This document shows positions 1 to 9,674 of a DNA stretch of 64,000 bases, one piece after another. How positions within the stretch are numbered: the stretch's first letter is position 1; every line of letters begins with the position of its first letter. A program made the translations under genes and the position numbers. The notes under the pieces are model-generated. The model saw nothing but the letters and a program-made list of their open reading frames with translations, made no database searches and was not told the DNA's origin. The DNA comes from Pseudomonadota bacterium (lineage in GTDB: Bacteria; Pseudomonadota; Gammaproteobacteria; Burkholderiales; Ferrovaceae). The stretch is from contig JAJZFH010000047.1 in the NCBI GenBank assembly GCA_021805445.1, forward strand, positions 97,322-161,321, in the 5' to 3' direction.

Positions 1-506
1 TGGGCATCATCGGTGAAGGGGTCCTGGGTCAGGGAACAGCGCGCATCGCGGCAGGCTTTGGCATGAAGGTCCTGTTTGCCGATCATGAGGGCCCCAAGCA
101 TGAGGGAATCCTCTATACACCCCTGGAGGAGATCCTCGAACAGGCAGATGTTCTCTCACTCCATTGTCCGCTCACGGTCAACACACGCAACCTCATCGGC
201 GAAAAGGAACTGCGTCGCATGAAACCCACCGCGCTCCTCATCAATACCGCGCGCGGTGGTTTGGTGGATGAGGCTGCGTTGGTCCGCGCACTGGAGGAAG
301 GGTGGATCGGAGGCGCGGGATTTGATGTCCTGACCATCGAACCGCCCACTCAGGGCCACCCACTCCTCGACGTGCGCCGTCCCAATTTCATTCTGACCCC
401 CCACGTCGCCTGGGCATCCGATGGTGCCATGCAATTCCTGGCGGATCAACTGATCGACAACATCGAAGCCTGGCAGCGCGGTACGCCCCAAAATCTGGTG
501 GTTTGA
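1..506 (+). CDS. hprA: Hydroxypyruvate reductase / D-2-hydroxyacid dehydrogenase, C-terminal part (5' end outside window)
   Basis: The reading frame is already open at base 3, so the N-terminal substrate-binding part lies upstream of the window. What remains begins with the NAD-binding Rossmann loop [11 protein letters not shown]. It then shows the family's catalytic set: Arg in NTARGG, Glu in FDVLTIEPP and His in LTPHVAWAS. The family reduces 2-keto acids with NAD(P)H. The following genes encode malate-CoA ligase and malyl-CoA lyase, so hydroxypyruvate to D-glycerate in the serine cycle is the likely reaction. Another D-2-hydroxyacid substrate cannot be excluded from this fragment alone. It ends 113 bases before mtkA, on the same strand. 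Confidence 0.85.
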   Translation, partial: GIIGEGVLGQGTARIAAGFGMKVLFADHEGPKHEGILYTPLEEILEQADVLSLHCPLTVNTRNLIGEKELRRMKPTALLINTARGGLVDEAALVRALEEGWIGGAGFDVLTIEPPTQGHPLLDVRRPNFILTPHVAWASDGAMQFLADQLIDNIEAWQRGTPQNLVV

Positions 507-619
507 GGTCTGCCACGGCGGTAACATCCGAAGCCCCGCCCGCCCGCGGTCGGGGAGGGCGAGAGTCGTATTTTGGACCATCTCCTGTTATCATCGCGAA
601 ATTATCGACAGGAGGTGAC

Positions 620-1789
620 ATGGATATTCATGAGTATCAGGCCAAGGAATTGCTGGCGCAACGTGGAGTTCCCATCCCGCGCGGCAAGGTGGTCTATACC
701 CCGGCTGAGGCTGCCCAGGCCGCGATTGAACTCGGGGGCGAACTGTGGGCCGTCAAGGCCCAAATTCACGCCGGTGGACGCGGCAAAGCGGGGGGAGTGC
801 GTCTGTGCAAGACTCCTCATGAAGTCTCCAAAGTCGCCGAAACCCTCCTCGGCACCACCCTCATCACGCACCAGACTGGCCCTGAAGGCAAGATCGTGGA
901 ACGTCTGTACGTTGAGGCAGCCGAACCTTTCGAGCGGGAAATCTATCTGGGGTTCGTCCTGGACCGCAAGACACAACGCATCCGGATCATCGCCTCCGCC
1001 CAGGGAGGAATGGAGATCGAAGACATCGTCAAGACCCATCCCGAAGCCATACTTCAGATCGAGATCGAGCCCGCCATCGGCCTGCTGGCCTTTCAGGCAC
1101 GCGAACTGGCCTTTGGTCTGGGCGGATTGACCCTGAAGCAGGTCCAGAAATTTGTCACCCTCACCCTGGGGTGTTACCGCACCTTCCGTGATCTGGATGC
1201 ATCCATGGCGGAAATCAATCCCCTGGTGGTGACCCGGGAAGGACAATTGATCGCTTTGGACGGCAAGATGTCCTTCGATGACAACGCCCTCTTCCGTCAT
1301 CCCGAACTGCACGAAATGCATGACCCCGCCCAGGAAGACCCGCGCGAGGCACAGGCACACCTGCATGGACTGAACTACGTGGGCCTGACCGGCGATATCG
1401 GCTGCATCATCAACGGAGCCGGGCTGGCCATGGCCACCATGGACATGATCAAGTACGCCGGTGGCGAACCCGCCAATTTTCTGGATGTCGGTGGCGGAGC
1501 ATCCCCCGAACGCGTCGCCGAAGCCTTCCGTCTGGTTTTGTCAGACCCTAACGTCAAGGCCATCCTGGTCAACATCTTTGCAGGCATCAACCGCTGTGAT
1601 TGGGTCGCCCAAGGCGTCGTCCAGGCCGCCCGCGAACTGAAGGTGCCTCTCATCGTCCGACTGGCAGGAACCAACGTGGAAGCCGGGCAAAAGATCATCC
1701 AGGAAAGCGGTCTGCCCATCATCAGCGCCGATACCCTGGCAGAAGCTGCCGAGCGCGCCGTAGCCGCAGCCCATGGCAAAACCGCGTAA
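620..1789 (+). CDS. mtkA: Malate-CoA ligase (malate thiokinase), beta subunit
   Basis: A 389-aa protein of the SucC (ATP-grasp) family. The ATG at 620 was chosen because a near-perfect Shine-Dalgarno AGGAGGTG sits just upstream; the frame is open further upstream but without such a site. N-terminal ATP-grasp landmarks ([26 protein letters not shown]) are followed by the CoA-ligase domain ([31 protein letters not shown]). It activates malate with ATP and CoA to malyl-CoA, as a heterotetramer with MtkB. Malate rather than succinate is inferred from close resemblance to remembered Methylorubrum MtkA and from the adjacent malyl-CoA lyase gene. Cytosolic. Succinyl-CoA synthetase is the alternative. 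Confidence 0.9.
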   Translation: MDIHEYQAKELLAQRGVPIPRGKVVYTPAEAAQAAIELGGELWAVKAQIHAGGRGKAGGVRLCKTPHEVSKVAETLLGTTLITHQTGPEGKIVERLYVEAAEPFEREIYLGFVLDRKTQRIRIIASAQGGMEIEDIVKTHPEAILQIEIEPAIGLLAFQARELAFGLGGLTLKQVQKFVTLTLGCYRTFRDLDASMAEINPLVVTREGQLIALDGKMSFDDNALFRHPELHEMHDPAQEDPREAQAHLHGLNYVGLTGDIGCIINGAGLAMATMDMIKYAGGEPANFLDVGGGASPERVAEAFRLVLSDPNVKAILVNIFAGINRCDWVAQGVVQAARELKVPLIVRLAGTNVEAGQKIIQESGLPIISADTLAEAAERAVAAAHGKTA

Positions 1790-1813
1790 CGCGCATTCAG
1801 GAGACACCGATTC

Positions 1814-2701
1814 ATGAGTATTCTTATTGATGAAAACACCAAGGTCATCGTTCAGGGATTCACGGGCGACAAGGCCACTTTTCATGCCACCGAAATGATC
1901 CAGTACGGAACGAATGTGGTAGGGGGCGTCACCCCGGGCAAGGGGGGAATGAAACACCTCGAACGCCCCGTCTTTGACACCGTGCGACAAGCCGTAAAAT
2001 CCACCGGGGCTGAAGCCAGTCTCGCTTTCGTCCCTCCGCCCTTTGCCGCCGATGCCCTGATGGAAGCCGCCGAAGCGGGACTGAGGTTGGTCTGCATCAT
2101 CACCGATGGCATCCCCACTCAGGACATGATGCGGGTCAAACGCTACCTGCTTCGCTATCCAAAGGAAACCCGAACCCTGATCGTGGGCCCCAACTGTGCC
2201 GGAATCATCAGTGCCGGACGGGCCATGCTGGGGATCATGCCGGGACATATCTACAAACGTGGTCATGTGGGCATCGTCTCCCGTTCCGGCACGCTGGGCT
2301 ATGAAGCCGCTGCCCAAATGACCGCCCTGGGCATCGGTGTCTCCACCAGCGTCGGGATTGGTGGCGACCCCATCAATGGCAGTTCCTTTCTCGACCATAT
2401 GGCGCTTTTCGAACGGGATCCGGACACCCATGCCGTAGTCATGATCGGCGAAATCGGCGGTCCCCAGGAAGCCGAAGCCGCCCAGTGGATCAAGGAAAAC
2501 ATGAGCAAACCCGTGATCGGTTATGTCGCCGGACTCACCGCGCCCAAGGGCCGCCGTATGGGACATGCCGGTGCCATCATTTCCGCCGAGGGAGATACAG
2601 CCGGCGAGAAAGCCGAGATCATGAAATCCTATGGCCTGTTCGTTGCGCCCAGTGCATCCGAGTTGGGTAGCACCGTGGCTCAGGCCCTTGCCACCCTTTA
2701 A
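1814..2701 (+). CDS. mtkB: Malate-CoA ligase (malate thiokinase), alpha subunit
   Basis: A 295-aa SucD-family subunit starting 24 bases after mtkA. An N-terminal CoA-binding Rossmann domain (VQGFTGDKATFH, GGVTPGKGG) precedes the ligase domain. The phosphorylated histidine of the family lies in GRRMGHAGAI at about residue 251. GPNCAGIIS and GIGGDPINGSSF are typical of the family. It carries CoA and the phosphohistidine intermediate and pairs with MtkA. Length and sequence agree with malate thiokinases of serine-cycle methylotrophs. Substrate choice rests on gene context. The gene lies between mtkA and mcl in an apparent operon. Confidence 0.9.
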   Translation: MSILIDENTKVIVQGFTGDKATFHATEMIQYGTNVVGGVTPGKGGMKHLERPVFDTVRQAVKSTGAEASLAFVPPPFAADALMEAAEAGLRLVCIITDGIPTQDMMRVKRYLLRYPKETRTLIVGPNCAGIISAGRAMLGIMPGHIYKRGHVGIVSRSGTLGYEAAAQMTALGIGVSTSVGIGGDPINGSSFLDHMALFERDPDTHAVVMIGEIGGPQEAEAAQWIKENMSKPVIGYVAGLTAPKGRRMGHAGAIISAEGDTAGEKAEIMKSYGLFVAPSASELGSTVAQALATL

Positions 2702-2719
2702 AAACTGGAGTTCCCATTC

Positions 2720-3697
2720 ATGAGTTTTACCCAGATTACCCCCGCCACCGCCCGTCTGCATCGTTCCGAACTGGCCGTGCCGGGATCCAACGTCAGTCTT
2801 TTTGAAAAAGCCGCCCGCTCCAAAGCCGACATCGTTTTTCTGGATCTGGAAGATGCGGTTGCGCCGGATGACAAGGCCACGGCACGCAAGAACATCATCC
2901 AGGCCCTGAACGACATCGATTGGGGCCACAAGACCCTGATGATTCGCATGAACGGGTTGGATACGCATTATGCCTACCGCGATGTGGTGGATGTGGTGGA
3001 GGCCTGTCCCCGTCTGGACATGATTCTGGTTCCCAAGGTTGGGGTTCCTCAAGATCTGTATGCCATGGATATGCTCGTCACCCAAATCGAGAATGCCATG
3101 GGACGAACCAAACGGATCGGCTTTGAAGCCCTCATCGAAACCGCTCTGGGTCTGGCCAATGTGGAAGCCATTGCCCAGGCCAGCCCGCGTTTGGAGGCCA
3201 TGAGTTTCGGTGTCGCCGACTATGCCGCCTCGACTCGTGCCCGGACCACCATCATCGGCGGCGTGCACAAGGACTCCGGGGTACTCACGGACAAGGATGA
3301 AAATGGTCATCGGGACTATTTCTGGACAGACCCCTGGCACGCGGCACAAACCCGCATGCTGGTAGCCTGTCGGGCCTATGGTCTGCGCCCCGTCGACGGC
3401 CCCTTTGGCGACTTCAGCGATCCCGAGGGGTTCATCGCTGCCGCCAATCGGGTGGCTGTGTTGGGCTACGAAGGAAAGTGGGCCATTCATCCTTCCCAGA
3501 TCGACCTGTGCAATCAGGTCTTCACGCCCAGTGAGGCCGAAGTCCTCAAAGCCAAACGCATTGTGGAGGCCATGGAACAGGCCGCGCGCGAAGGGCGCGG
3601 TGCCGTCTCGCTGGATGGTCGCCTGATCGACATCGCCAGCATCCGGATGGCCGAAAGCCTGCTCAGCAAGGCGCGGACCATGGGTCTGGACGCCTGA
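2720..3697 (+). CDS. mcl: L-malyl-CoA lyase (CitE-like family)
   Basis: A 325-aa protein of the HpcH/HpaI-CitE aldolase family, the usual length of malyl-CoA lyase (about 320 aa). Recognisable signatures are RSELAVPGSN near the start, FLDLEDAVAPDDK (acidic metal and catalytic region), VPKVG, and GKWAIHPSQI near the end. It cleaves malyl-CoA to acetyl-CoA and glyoxylate, completing the sequence opened by MtkAB. It starts 18 bases after mtkB with a weak GGAG site. Closely related beta-methylmalyl- and citramalyl-CoA lyases are the alternatives; the mtkAB neighbours favour malyl-CoA. Confidence 0.9.
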   Translation: MSFTQITPATARLHRSELAVPGSNVSLFEKAARSKADIVFLDLEDAVAPDDKATARKNIIQALNDIDWGHKTLMIRMNGLDTHYAYRDVVDVVEACPRLDMILVPKVGVPQDLYAMDMLVTQIENAMGRTKRIGFEALIETALGLANVEAIAQASPRLEAMSFGVADYAASTRARTTIIGGVHKDSGVLTDKDENGHRDYFWTDPWHAAQTRMLVACRAYGLRPVDGPFGDFSDPEGFIAAANRVAVLGYEGKWAIHPSQIDLCNQVFTPSEAEVLKAKRIVEAMEQAAREGRGAVSLDGRLIDIASIRMAESLLSKARTMGLDA

Positions 3698-3710
3698 GGG
3701 GGATTTCCGG

Positions 3711-4946
3711 ATGGCCGATTCGGCCCTTCCCTTCACCCCACCCCACCCCCTCCAGCGCTGGATTCTGGGGGTCACGGGGGGAGTGGCCGCTTACAAGGCG
3801 GCCGAACTCACCCGCCTGATGGTCAAGGCAGGCCTCGAGGTTCAGGTCGTCATGACCGAGGCGGCCACACGTTTCATCACCCCCCTCACTTTCCAGGCGC
3901 TGTCCACTCGCCCGGTGGCGACGCACCTGTGGGAACCCCTGCGCAAGGGAGGCATGGATCACATCGATCTGGTCCGTCGTGCCGATGCCCTTCTGATAGC
4001 CCCCGCCAGTGCGAACTGTTTGGCCCACATCGCTGCAGGATTGGCAGACGACCTGCTCACCACCCTCGTCGCCGCTCGTACCATCCCTCTCTTCGTCGCC
4101 CCAGCCATGAATCAGGCCATGTGGCAAAATCCCGCGAATCAGCGCAACGTAACGCTGTTACAGGAAGACGGTGTCGTATTCCTGGGTCCCGCCATGGGAT
4201 CTCAGGCCTGTGGAGAATCGGGCCTGGGACGTTTTCTGGAACCCAACGAGATCATGTCGCATCTGTCCCCCCATCTCGGCTATCATCCCCTGCCCTGTTT
4301 GCAAGGAAAAAAGGTCTTGCTGACCGCCGGCCCCACCGTGGAAGCCATCGACCCTATCCGCGTCCTGTCCAATATCAGTTCCGGAAAGATGGGGTACGCC
4401 CTGGCAGAAGCCGCCCTCGCCAGTGGAGCCGAGGTCGTCCTGGTCAGCGGCCCCACGTCCCTGGCGGCCCCCGCCGGTTGTCGCCTCATTCCTGTGCGCA
4501 GCGCTGCCCAGATGCGTGATGCCGTCCTATCCGAGGTTCCACAGACGGATCTGTTCTTTGCCGTCGCTGCCGTGGCAGACTATACCCCGGCCTCTCCCAG
4601 CGGGCATAAGATCAAAAAAAGTGGTGAACCCCTGACCCTGACCCTGGTCCCCACCCCGGATATCCTCGCCACCGTGGCTTCCTTGCCAAATCCTCCATTT
4701 TGTGTGGGGTTTGCAGCCGAAAGTCAGAATCTCGAGGAGTACGCCAAACATAAGCGTCTTGCCAAGAAGATACCACTGATCGTGGGTAATCTGGCCCAAC
4801 GGGCGCTGGGACGGGAAGATAACGAAGTCATTCTGTTCGATGACCACGGATGCCACCCTCTCCCGCCTGCCTCCAAAATCGAATTGGCCCGACAGATCCT
4901 GAGTCACGCCGTAGCCCTGATGACTCATCGTGGAATTTCTTCCTGA
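3711..4946 (+). CDS. coaBC: Bifunctional phosphopantothenoylcysteine decarboxylase / phosphopantothenate-cysteine ligase
   Basis: A 411-aa Dfp protein making 4'-phosphopantetheine for coenzyme A. The N-terminal flavin-dependent decarboxylase domain (about 15-190) has [11 protein letters not shown], the catalytic His of HIDLVRRAD (about 84), PAMNQAMW (about 131) and the active Cys of ACGESGLGR (about 167). The C-terminal CTP-dependent ligase domain (about 200-405) opens with [18 protein letters not shown] and contains KIKKSG. The gene begins only 13 bases after mcl, so it may be co-transcribed with the serine-cycle genes, whose intermediates are CoA thioesters. It overlaps neither neighbour and precedes dut, a common pairing. 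Confidence 0.96.
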   Translation: MADSALPFTPPHPLQRWILGVTGGVAAYKAAELTRLMVKAGLEVQVVMTEAATRFITPLTFQALSTRPVATHLWEPLRKGGMDHIDLVRRADALLIAPASANCLAHIAAGLADDLLTTLVAARTIPLFVAPAMNQAMWQNPANQRNVTLLQEDGVVFLGPAMGSQACGESGLGRFLEPNEIMSHLSPHLGYHPLPCLQGKKVLLTAGPTVEAIDPIRVLSNISSGKMGYALAEAALASGAEVVLVSGPTSLAAPAGCRLIPVRSAAQMRDAVLSEVPQTDLFFAVAAVADYTPASPSGHKIKKSGEPLTLTLVPTPDILATVASLPNPPFCVGFAAESQNLEEYAKHKRLAKKIPLIVGNLAQRALGREDNEVILFDDHGCHPLPPASKIELARQILSHAVALMTHRGISS

Positions 4947-4962
4947 TTTTATTGAGGCCATC

Positions 4963-5412
4963 ATGATCCCCCTGCAGGTAAAAATTCTTGACCCACGTCT
5001 ACGAGACAACCTTCCCACCTATGGAACTGCAGGTGCGGCAGGCCTCGACCTACGCGCCTGTCTGGAGGAACCTTTGTTCCTCTACCCTGGGCAAACCGAA
5101 TTGATTCCTGCCGGTCTGGCCATCCATATTGGCGATCCAAACTTTGCCGCCATGATCTTGCCTCGTTCTGGATTGGGTCATAAACATGGCATCGTTCTGG
5201 GCAATCTGGTCGGCCTGATCGACTCCGATTACCAGGGACAGGTGTTGGTCTCTCTCTGGAATCGTGGACACGAAGTCTTCGAAATCAAACCTATGGAACG
5301 TATGGCCCAACTGATCGTCGTCCCGGTGGTTCAGGCACGCCTCGAAGTGGTCGAGTATTTTTCCCTGAGTGACCGGGGTGAAGGGGGGTTTGGCAGCACC
5401 GGGAAGCATTGA
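4963..5412 (+). CDS. dut: Deoxyuridine 5'-triphosphate nucleotidohydrolase (dUTPase)
   Basis: A 149-aa trimeric dUTPase hydrolysing dUTP to dUMP and pyrophosphate, keeping uracil out of DNA and feeding thymidylate synthesis. The start at 4963 gives [13 protein letters not shown], matching the family N-terminus and length; an earlier ATG at 4930 would overlap coaBC. The conserved motifs are visible: [37 protein letters not shown] and the glycine-rich C-terminal [10 protein letters not shown] that closes over the substrate. It lies 16 bases after coaBC and its stop is one base from the start of the next gene, so the three are probably translated from one message. Confidence 0.96.
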   Translation: MIPLQVKILDPRLRDNLPTYGTAGAAGLDLRACLEEPLFLYPGQTELIPAGLAIHIGDPNFAAMILPRSGLGHKHGIVLGNLVGLIDSDYQGQVLVSLWNRGHEVFEIKPMERMAQLIVVPVVQARLEVVEYFSLSDRGEGGFGSTGKH

Positions 5413-5413
5413 G

Positions 5414-5779
5414 ATGCTCCAGGGAATCCTGCTCTTTGCCCACGGAGCCCGTGATCCGCTCTGGGCCAGACCCTTCCTCGACATTCTGGATAAAGTCCGT
5501 TCCCTTCGTCCGACCCATGAGGTCGACCTGTGTTTTCTCGAATTGATGCCTCCTTCCCTGGACCAGGCGGTCCATGAACAAACCCGTCGAGGGGTCACCG
5601 ATCTGACCATTATGCCCCTGTTCATGGCACAAGGAGGGCATTTGCGGCATGACCTTCCCGTCCTGATCGACGCCTTGCATCGCCAGCACCCCGCGCTCAA
5701 AATCAGAGTCACCACTGCCTTGGGAGACTCCCCCGAGTTGCTCGATGCCATCGCTCAGTGGGTCATCACCCAGGTGTGA
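5414..5779 (+). CDS. cbiX: Sirohydrochlorin chelatase-like protein (short CbiX/SirB type)
   Basis: A 121-aa protein, the length of single-domain CbiX, which works as a dimer. The metal and catalytic histidine lies in LLFAHGARDP (His10). A conserved Glu is in FLELMPP (about 43), and a second histidine region is MAQGGHLRHDLP (His76/His79). The family inserts Co2+, Ni2+ or Fe2+ into sirohydrochlorin for cobalamin, F430 or sirohaem synthesis; which metal is used here cannot be read from sequence. The ATG at 5414 follows the dut stop directly. It ends the plus-strand operon and converges on the receiver gene at 5818. Confidence 0.85.
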   Translation: MLQGILLFAHGARDPLWARPFLDILDKVRSLRPTHEVDLCFLELMPPSLDQAVHEQTRRGVTDLTIMPLFMAQGGHLRHDLPVLIDALHRQHPALKIRVTTALGDSPELLDAIAQWVITQV

Positions 5780-5817
5780 CCCTGAAGCATCACGCACCGG
5801 ACCGGGTCAGGGGCCTT

Positions 5818-6186
5818 TCACTGCTTCGGGAGGAATTCGGCTATCGTGCTGGCAAAGGAATTCACATCGATGGGTTTGTCGATATAGCCGTCAAAGCCGC
5901 TGGCCAAGAGCAGTTCGCGTTCTCCCTTCATGGCACTGGCCGTCAATGCGATGATGGGAATGTGCCGCGTCAACTCGTTGGCCTTGATATGCTTCATCGC
6001 ATGTTTGCCATCCATCACCGGCATGCGCAGGTCCATGAGAATCAGATCCGGCGGTTCCGATTCTGCGATCTCGATCGCGTTCCTGCCATCCGAAGCGCCC
6101 AGAGTCTCGTGTCCGGCCAGTTCAAGCGCGATGCAGGCCAACTGCAGATTCAGCGCATTGTCATCAACCACCAGAATCCTGCTCAT
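5818..6186 (-). CDS. Single-domain response regulator (CheY/DivK-like receiver)
   Basis: A 122-aa stand-alone receiver domain with no output domain. The acidic pocket is VVDDN near the start, the phospho-acceptor Asp is about residue 52 in LILMDLRMP, and the conserved Thr/Ser and Lys are present (ALTASAMKGE, DKPID). Its ATG overlaps the stop of the hybrid kinase upstream as ATGA, so the two are translationally coupled and the kinase is the obvious phospho-donor. Proteins of this kind act as phosphorelay shuttles or control a partner by docking; the partner is not identified here. Confidence 0.92.
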   Translation of the reverse strand: MSRILVVDDNALNLQLACIALELAGHETLGASDGRNAIEIAESEPPDLILMDLRMPVMDGKHAMKHIKANELTRHIPIIALTASAMKGERELLLASGFDGYIDKPIDVNSFASTIAEFLPKQ

Positions 6187-9100
6187 GATTCCCCCTCATC
6201 GGAGCATATGCAACGATCGCCGCCAGATCTCGAGGCAACCGCCACGCGCGCGTTCAGTTGTGTCACCAGACCTTCGGGGGTGAATGCACCAATACCGAAT
6301 TGCACACACCCAAACGAGGCGGTAAAGTTTCCGACCTCACCACCCGAAAGGGGAAATTTGTGGATGCGAATGCGCAATCGCAACTTCTCAGCCACCCGTT
6401 CGGCCACAGATTGCGCGGTGCCGGTCAAAATCAGCATGAAGGACGCTTCACTGGAGCGAACCAGTACATCCCCCTCGCGGGTGACCGCATTCACCAATTC
6501 GACGATTTCCTTGAGCGCAGCCACGCCCCAGTGCTGACCATATTTCTTCGCATAGACATCATAGGCATCCATCTGCCAGCCCACCAGTGAAAAAGTCTGA
6601 CCGTAACGTTCGGCGCGGTTGCATTCCTGCGCCAGACGAAGTTGCCTGTAACGCAAATTGTAGCAACGCAACGCCCTGTCCATCAGTCGTGCCTGCACCG
6701 GATACAACAATTCCATGGAGCGCAGTTCTCGCAACAAATCGGCGCGACCGGTGGCCCCTTTGGTCAATACCTTTTCCACTTCCTGGCCAAGCCGCATGAC
6801 CTCTTCGCGCGTCAAGTCCTTGGCCGAGAAAATGACGACCGGAATATCGCGGGCCGTGGGATGACGCTTCAATTCCTCCACCACCTCAAATCCACTGATG
6901 CCCGGCATCATCAAATCCAGTATGATCAGATCCGGATCGTGTTCGATGGCTGCCCGGATGCCATCGCGTCCACTGGACGCCAGCAGGAGACGATAGCCCT
7001 GGCCGCGGAGACATTCCCTGATGTATTCGCGCACACTGACCTCATCATCGATCACCAGCACCGTCATGCCTGGCGCATGCGGACTGTGACGCCCGTGACG
7101 ACTGATCAGATTCACCAGATCATTCTTGCTCACCTGCTTGTCCATGGTATCAACGGTACCGAGTGAGAAACTGGGTGACTCGGCGTCGCCGCCAAGCAAC
7201 ACGAGCGGAATATGGCGGGTGGCCTTGCGCGAACGCAGCAGGTGCAATTGACGATAAATGTCCACGGGGTCGTCCGGTATGCCGACGATGATCAGGAAAG
7301 GACATTTTTCTTCCGCCAGAAGTTCGACATGGCTCAGATCGGTCATCTCACCCAGGTATCCTTCTTCCCGCAACAAGGAGGATACTGCGGCAGCACGAGC
7401 CTTGTTGTCATCGACGATCAGAATGACCGGCAACTCCACCAACCCGGGGAGGTCTTCCTCAACCACTTCCATGAGCGCCCGGGATTCAGCCTGTTCCGCC
7501 AGCCCCTCTGTGGGTATCATCATCACCTCGCCTTCAGCCGTCACCATCTGCACCGGGAGCGTAAAGACGAACAGACTGCCTGTGCCCGGCTTGCTCTCCA
7601 CCCGGATGGCCCCCCCCTGTATCTCCAGCAAGCGACGCACCAATGTCAGTCCCAGCCCTGTGCCGCCGAACTCGCGCGTCAATCCGCCCTCACCCTGGAC
7701 AAATGGCTGGAAAATACGCTCGATATCGGCCGGCTCGATGCCTATACCGCTGTCTCGCACCCAGCCTTCGAGCATGGCATGGGTATCGTCGCCCCTGATG
7801 GCAAAGCCCACCTCGATGCTCCCCCCATCCGGCGTGAACTTGATGGCATTTCCCATCAGGTTGACCCACACCTGCTGCAATTTACCGGCATCGAGATATG
7901 CCGTGCGATCTTCTTCAGGCAAGACGAGACTGACTTCCAGTTTCTTCCTGTCCAGCAGCGGCCTGAGATGATTGACCATGAATTTGAGGATAGTGCCCGG
8001 AATTGCAGGTTCCTGATGGATCTCCAGCATGCCTGCCTCGATCTTGGACAGATCCAGCAGACTGTTGATCAACTCCAGCAAGCGCTTGCCGCTGACATTG
8101 ATGTATTCTACATATTCCTTGTGTTTGGCCGGTAATTCCTTCGATTTTACAAGAAGCAGGTCGGAAAAACCGATAATTGCATTCAAGGGCGTACGCAATT
8201 CATGACTGGTGTTGGCCAGGAATTGGTTTTTTGCCTCGCTGGCATGGCGCAACTCGTCATTCATCAATTCCAGTTCGATTTCATGGCCTCGCAGCAGGCG
8301 GTTGGCGCTATTGAGTTCACTCGTGCGCGCGGCCACACGATTTTCCAGTTCGGCATTGGCTTCCTGCAAGTGCTCGAACTGTCGTGCGTTGGACAATGCC
8401 ACGGCGCAACCCGATGCCAGCATTCGCACTGCCGATTCATCATCATCAGAAAATGGCCCCCCCCCTTTCTTGTCCGTCAGATACAACGCCCCGATCATCT
8501 TGCCGGCAAACTCGATTGGAACACCGAGGAATGTAGTCATGTGCGGATGACCTTCCGGATAACCGATGGATTTCGAATGGTTGGCAATATTTTCCGCACG
8601 TACCACCTGACGGTCATTCCACAGGAGCCCGAGCAAACCCAGTCCCTGTGGCGAATGACCTTTGAGTTTCTCCAGTTGGACATGGTCCATCCCCAAGGGA
8701 ACGAACTGCTTCTCGCCATCCTTCAGGTAGGACAGCATGGCATAACGCGCATCCGTCAATTGCATCGCCAGTTCACCGATCTTCCTGAGCACCACCTCGT
8801 CGACCAATTCGCGGGACAGGCCGATGATGGCTTCGTAAATGATCGCCTGCTGGATCGCCTTTTGCTGCAGGTGGCTCACCAGTTCGTTGAACATGTTCGC
8901 GAGACTTCCCAGTTCGTCGGTACGATCCAGCGTCACGCGGTAGGAGTGGTCCCCCTCCAGTTCGATCTTTTTTGCGCCGGCCTGTAGCAGACCGATGGGC
9001 CGGATCACCTCGCGGTTCAACAACCACAACAGCAACACCCCCGTCAACAGGATGACCGCGGCAACCGACCAGAAGATTTTGCTGCGTTGATCGGCAAAGG

Positions 9101-9674
9101 CCTGGGTCAAGGCGCTTGTCGGCACGGACAATTCGAGCACGCCGCGCACGGGATTCGCGGGGGTTCCATCATAGCCGTGGCATTGTAGGCAAGCATCCTC
9201 GATACGGATGGGAAGCAGCAGGGTCAGGCGACCGTCTTCGATGACCCGCGTCTCGGTTCCGGCGGTGGCCGCGATGAACGATTTTCTGAGGGACGGTGGC
9301 AAGGTTTCCGGTTTGATCTCCCGATCATGGTGTGCAAAGCGTTTCTTGCCCAGCCAATCGTCAACACGATCGATGGTGGCGTTGTCCACGAAAGCCTCGG
9401 TACCGTCGCGGCGGTAGATGCGTACATCATTAAAGTCGGTGGTCTGCCTGACACGCTTCAACCAGTCGTGCGCAATCGGACCCTCGCCGGCCAGCATGAT
9501 GGATTTCAGGCTGGCTTCCAGCGCCAGCGCCGATTGATCGGTGGATCGCTCTGCCTGCTCCATCATGTACTGGCGCTCGCTGTGGTCGAGCCAGGTCAGT
9601 CCGCCGACCAGCAGCAGGGTCAGGACTGCGCCCAGAATGGCGCTCAACCGCAGGCCCAGCCGTGATCTAAACAT
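6183..9674 (-). CDS. Membrane hybrid histidine kinase with periplasmic CxxCH (haem c) sensor, GAF, kinase, two receivers and degenerate GGDEF-like end
   Basis: 1163 aa from the ATG at 9674. Transmembrane segment about 8-27, then a periplasmic region with CLQCH (Cys162, Cys165, His166), a c-type haem attachment motif. A second membrane segment at about 200-220 is followed by HAMP (about 220-272) and a GAF-like region (about 285-435). A coiled coil leads to HisKA with the phospho-His in SHELRTPLN (His491), then HATPase (N, G1 and G2 boxes, about 598-710). The first receiver (about 750-860) lacks the acceptor Asp. The second (about 872-985) keeps it (Asp920, IILDLMMPG). The tail (about 1000-1155) resembles GGDEF but lacks the GG(D/E)EF signature. 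Likely a redox or gas sensor passing phosphate to the coupled receiver. Confidence 0.9.
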   Translation of the reverse strand: MFRSRLGLRLSAILGAVLTLLLVGGLTWLDHSERQYMMEQAERSTDQSALALEASLKSIMLAGEGPIAHDWLKRVRQTTDFNDVRIYRRDGTEAFVDNATIDRVDDWLGKKRFAHHDREIKPETLPPSLRKSFIAATAGTETRVIEDGRLTLLLPIRIEDACLQCHGYDGTPANPVRGVLELSVPTSALTQAFADQRSKIFWSVAAVILLTGVLLLWLLNREVIRPIGLLQAGAKKIELEGDHSYRVTLDRTDELGSLANMFNELVSHLQQKAIQQAIIYEAIIGLSRELVDEVVLRKIGELAMQLTDARYAMLSYLKDGEKQFVPLGMDHVQLEKLKGHSPQGLGLLGLLWNDRQVVRAENIANHSKSIGYPEGHPHMTTFLGVPIEFAGKMIGALYLTDKKGGGPFSDDDESAVRMLASGCAVALSNARQFEHLQEANAELENRVAARTSELNSANRLLRGHEIELELMNDELRHASEAKNQFLANTSHELRTPLNAIIGFSDLLLVKSKELPAKHKEYVEYINVSGKRLLELINSLLDLSKIEAGMLEIHQEPAIPGTILKFMVNHLRPLLDRKKLEVSLVLPEEDRTAYLDAGKLQQVWVNLMGNAIKFTPDGGSIEVGFAIRGDDTHAMLEGWVRDSGIGIEPADIERIFQPFVQGEGGLTREFGGTGLGLTLVRRLLEIQGGAIRVESKPGTGSLFVFTLPVQMVTAEGEVMMIPTEGLAEQAESRALMEVVEEDLPGLVELPVILIVDDNKARAAAVSSLLREEGYLGEMTDLSHVELLAEEKCPFLIIVGIPDDPVDIYRQLHLLRSRKATRHIPLVLLGGDAESPSFSLGTVDTMDKQVSKNDLVNLISRHGRHSPHAPGMTVLVIDDEVSVREYIRECLRGQGYRLLLASSGRDGIRAAIEHDPDLIILDLMMPGISGFEVVEELKRHPTARDIPVVIFSAKDLTREEVMRLGQEVEKVLTKGATGRADLLRELRSMELLYPVQARLMDRALRCYNLRYRQLRLAQECNRAERYGQTFSLVGWQMDAYDVYAKKYGQHWGVAALKEIVELVNAVTREGDVLVRSSEASFMLILTGTAQSVAERVAEKLRLRIRIHKFPLSGGEVGNFTASFGCVQFGIGAFTPEGLVTQLNARVAVASRSGGDRCICSDEGES

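Noticed and set aside
620..2701. Succinyl-CoA synthetase (sucCD) instead of malate-CoA ligase
   Set aside because: The pair lies between hydroxypyruvate reductase and malyl-CoA lyase and resembles remembered MtkA/MtkB more closely than SucC/SucD. It stays an alternative in the feature notes only.
1541..3775. Long open frame on the minus strand (744 codons) opposite mtkA, mtkB and mcl
   Set aside because: The plus-strand genes match known families over their full length; the antisense frame is Gly/His/Asp-rich with no recognisable domain, as expected from codon bias in high-GC DNA.
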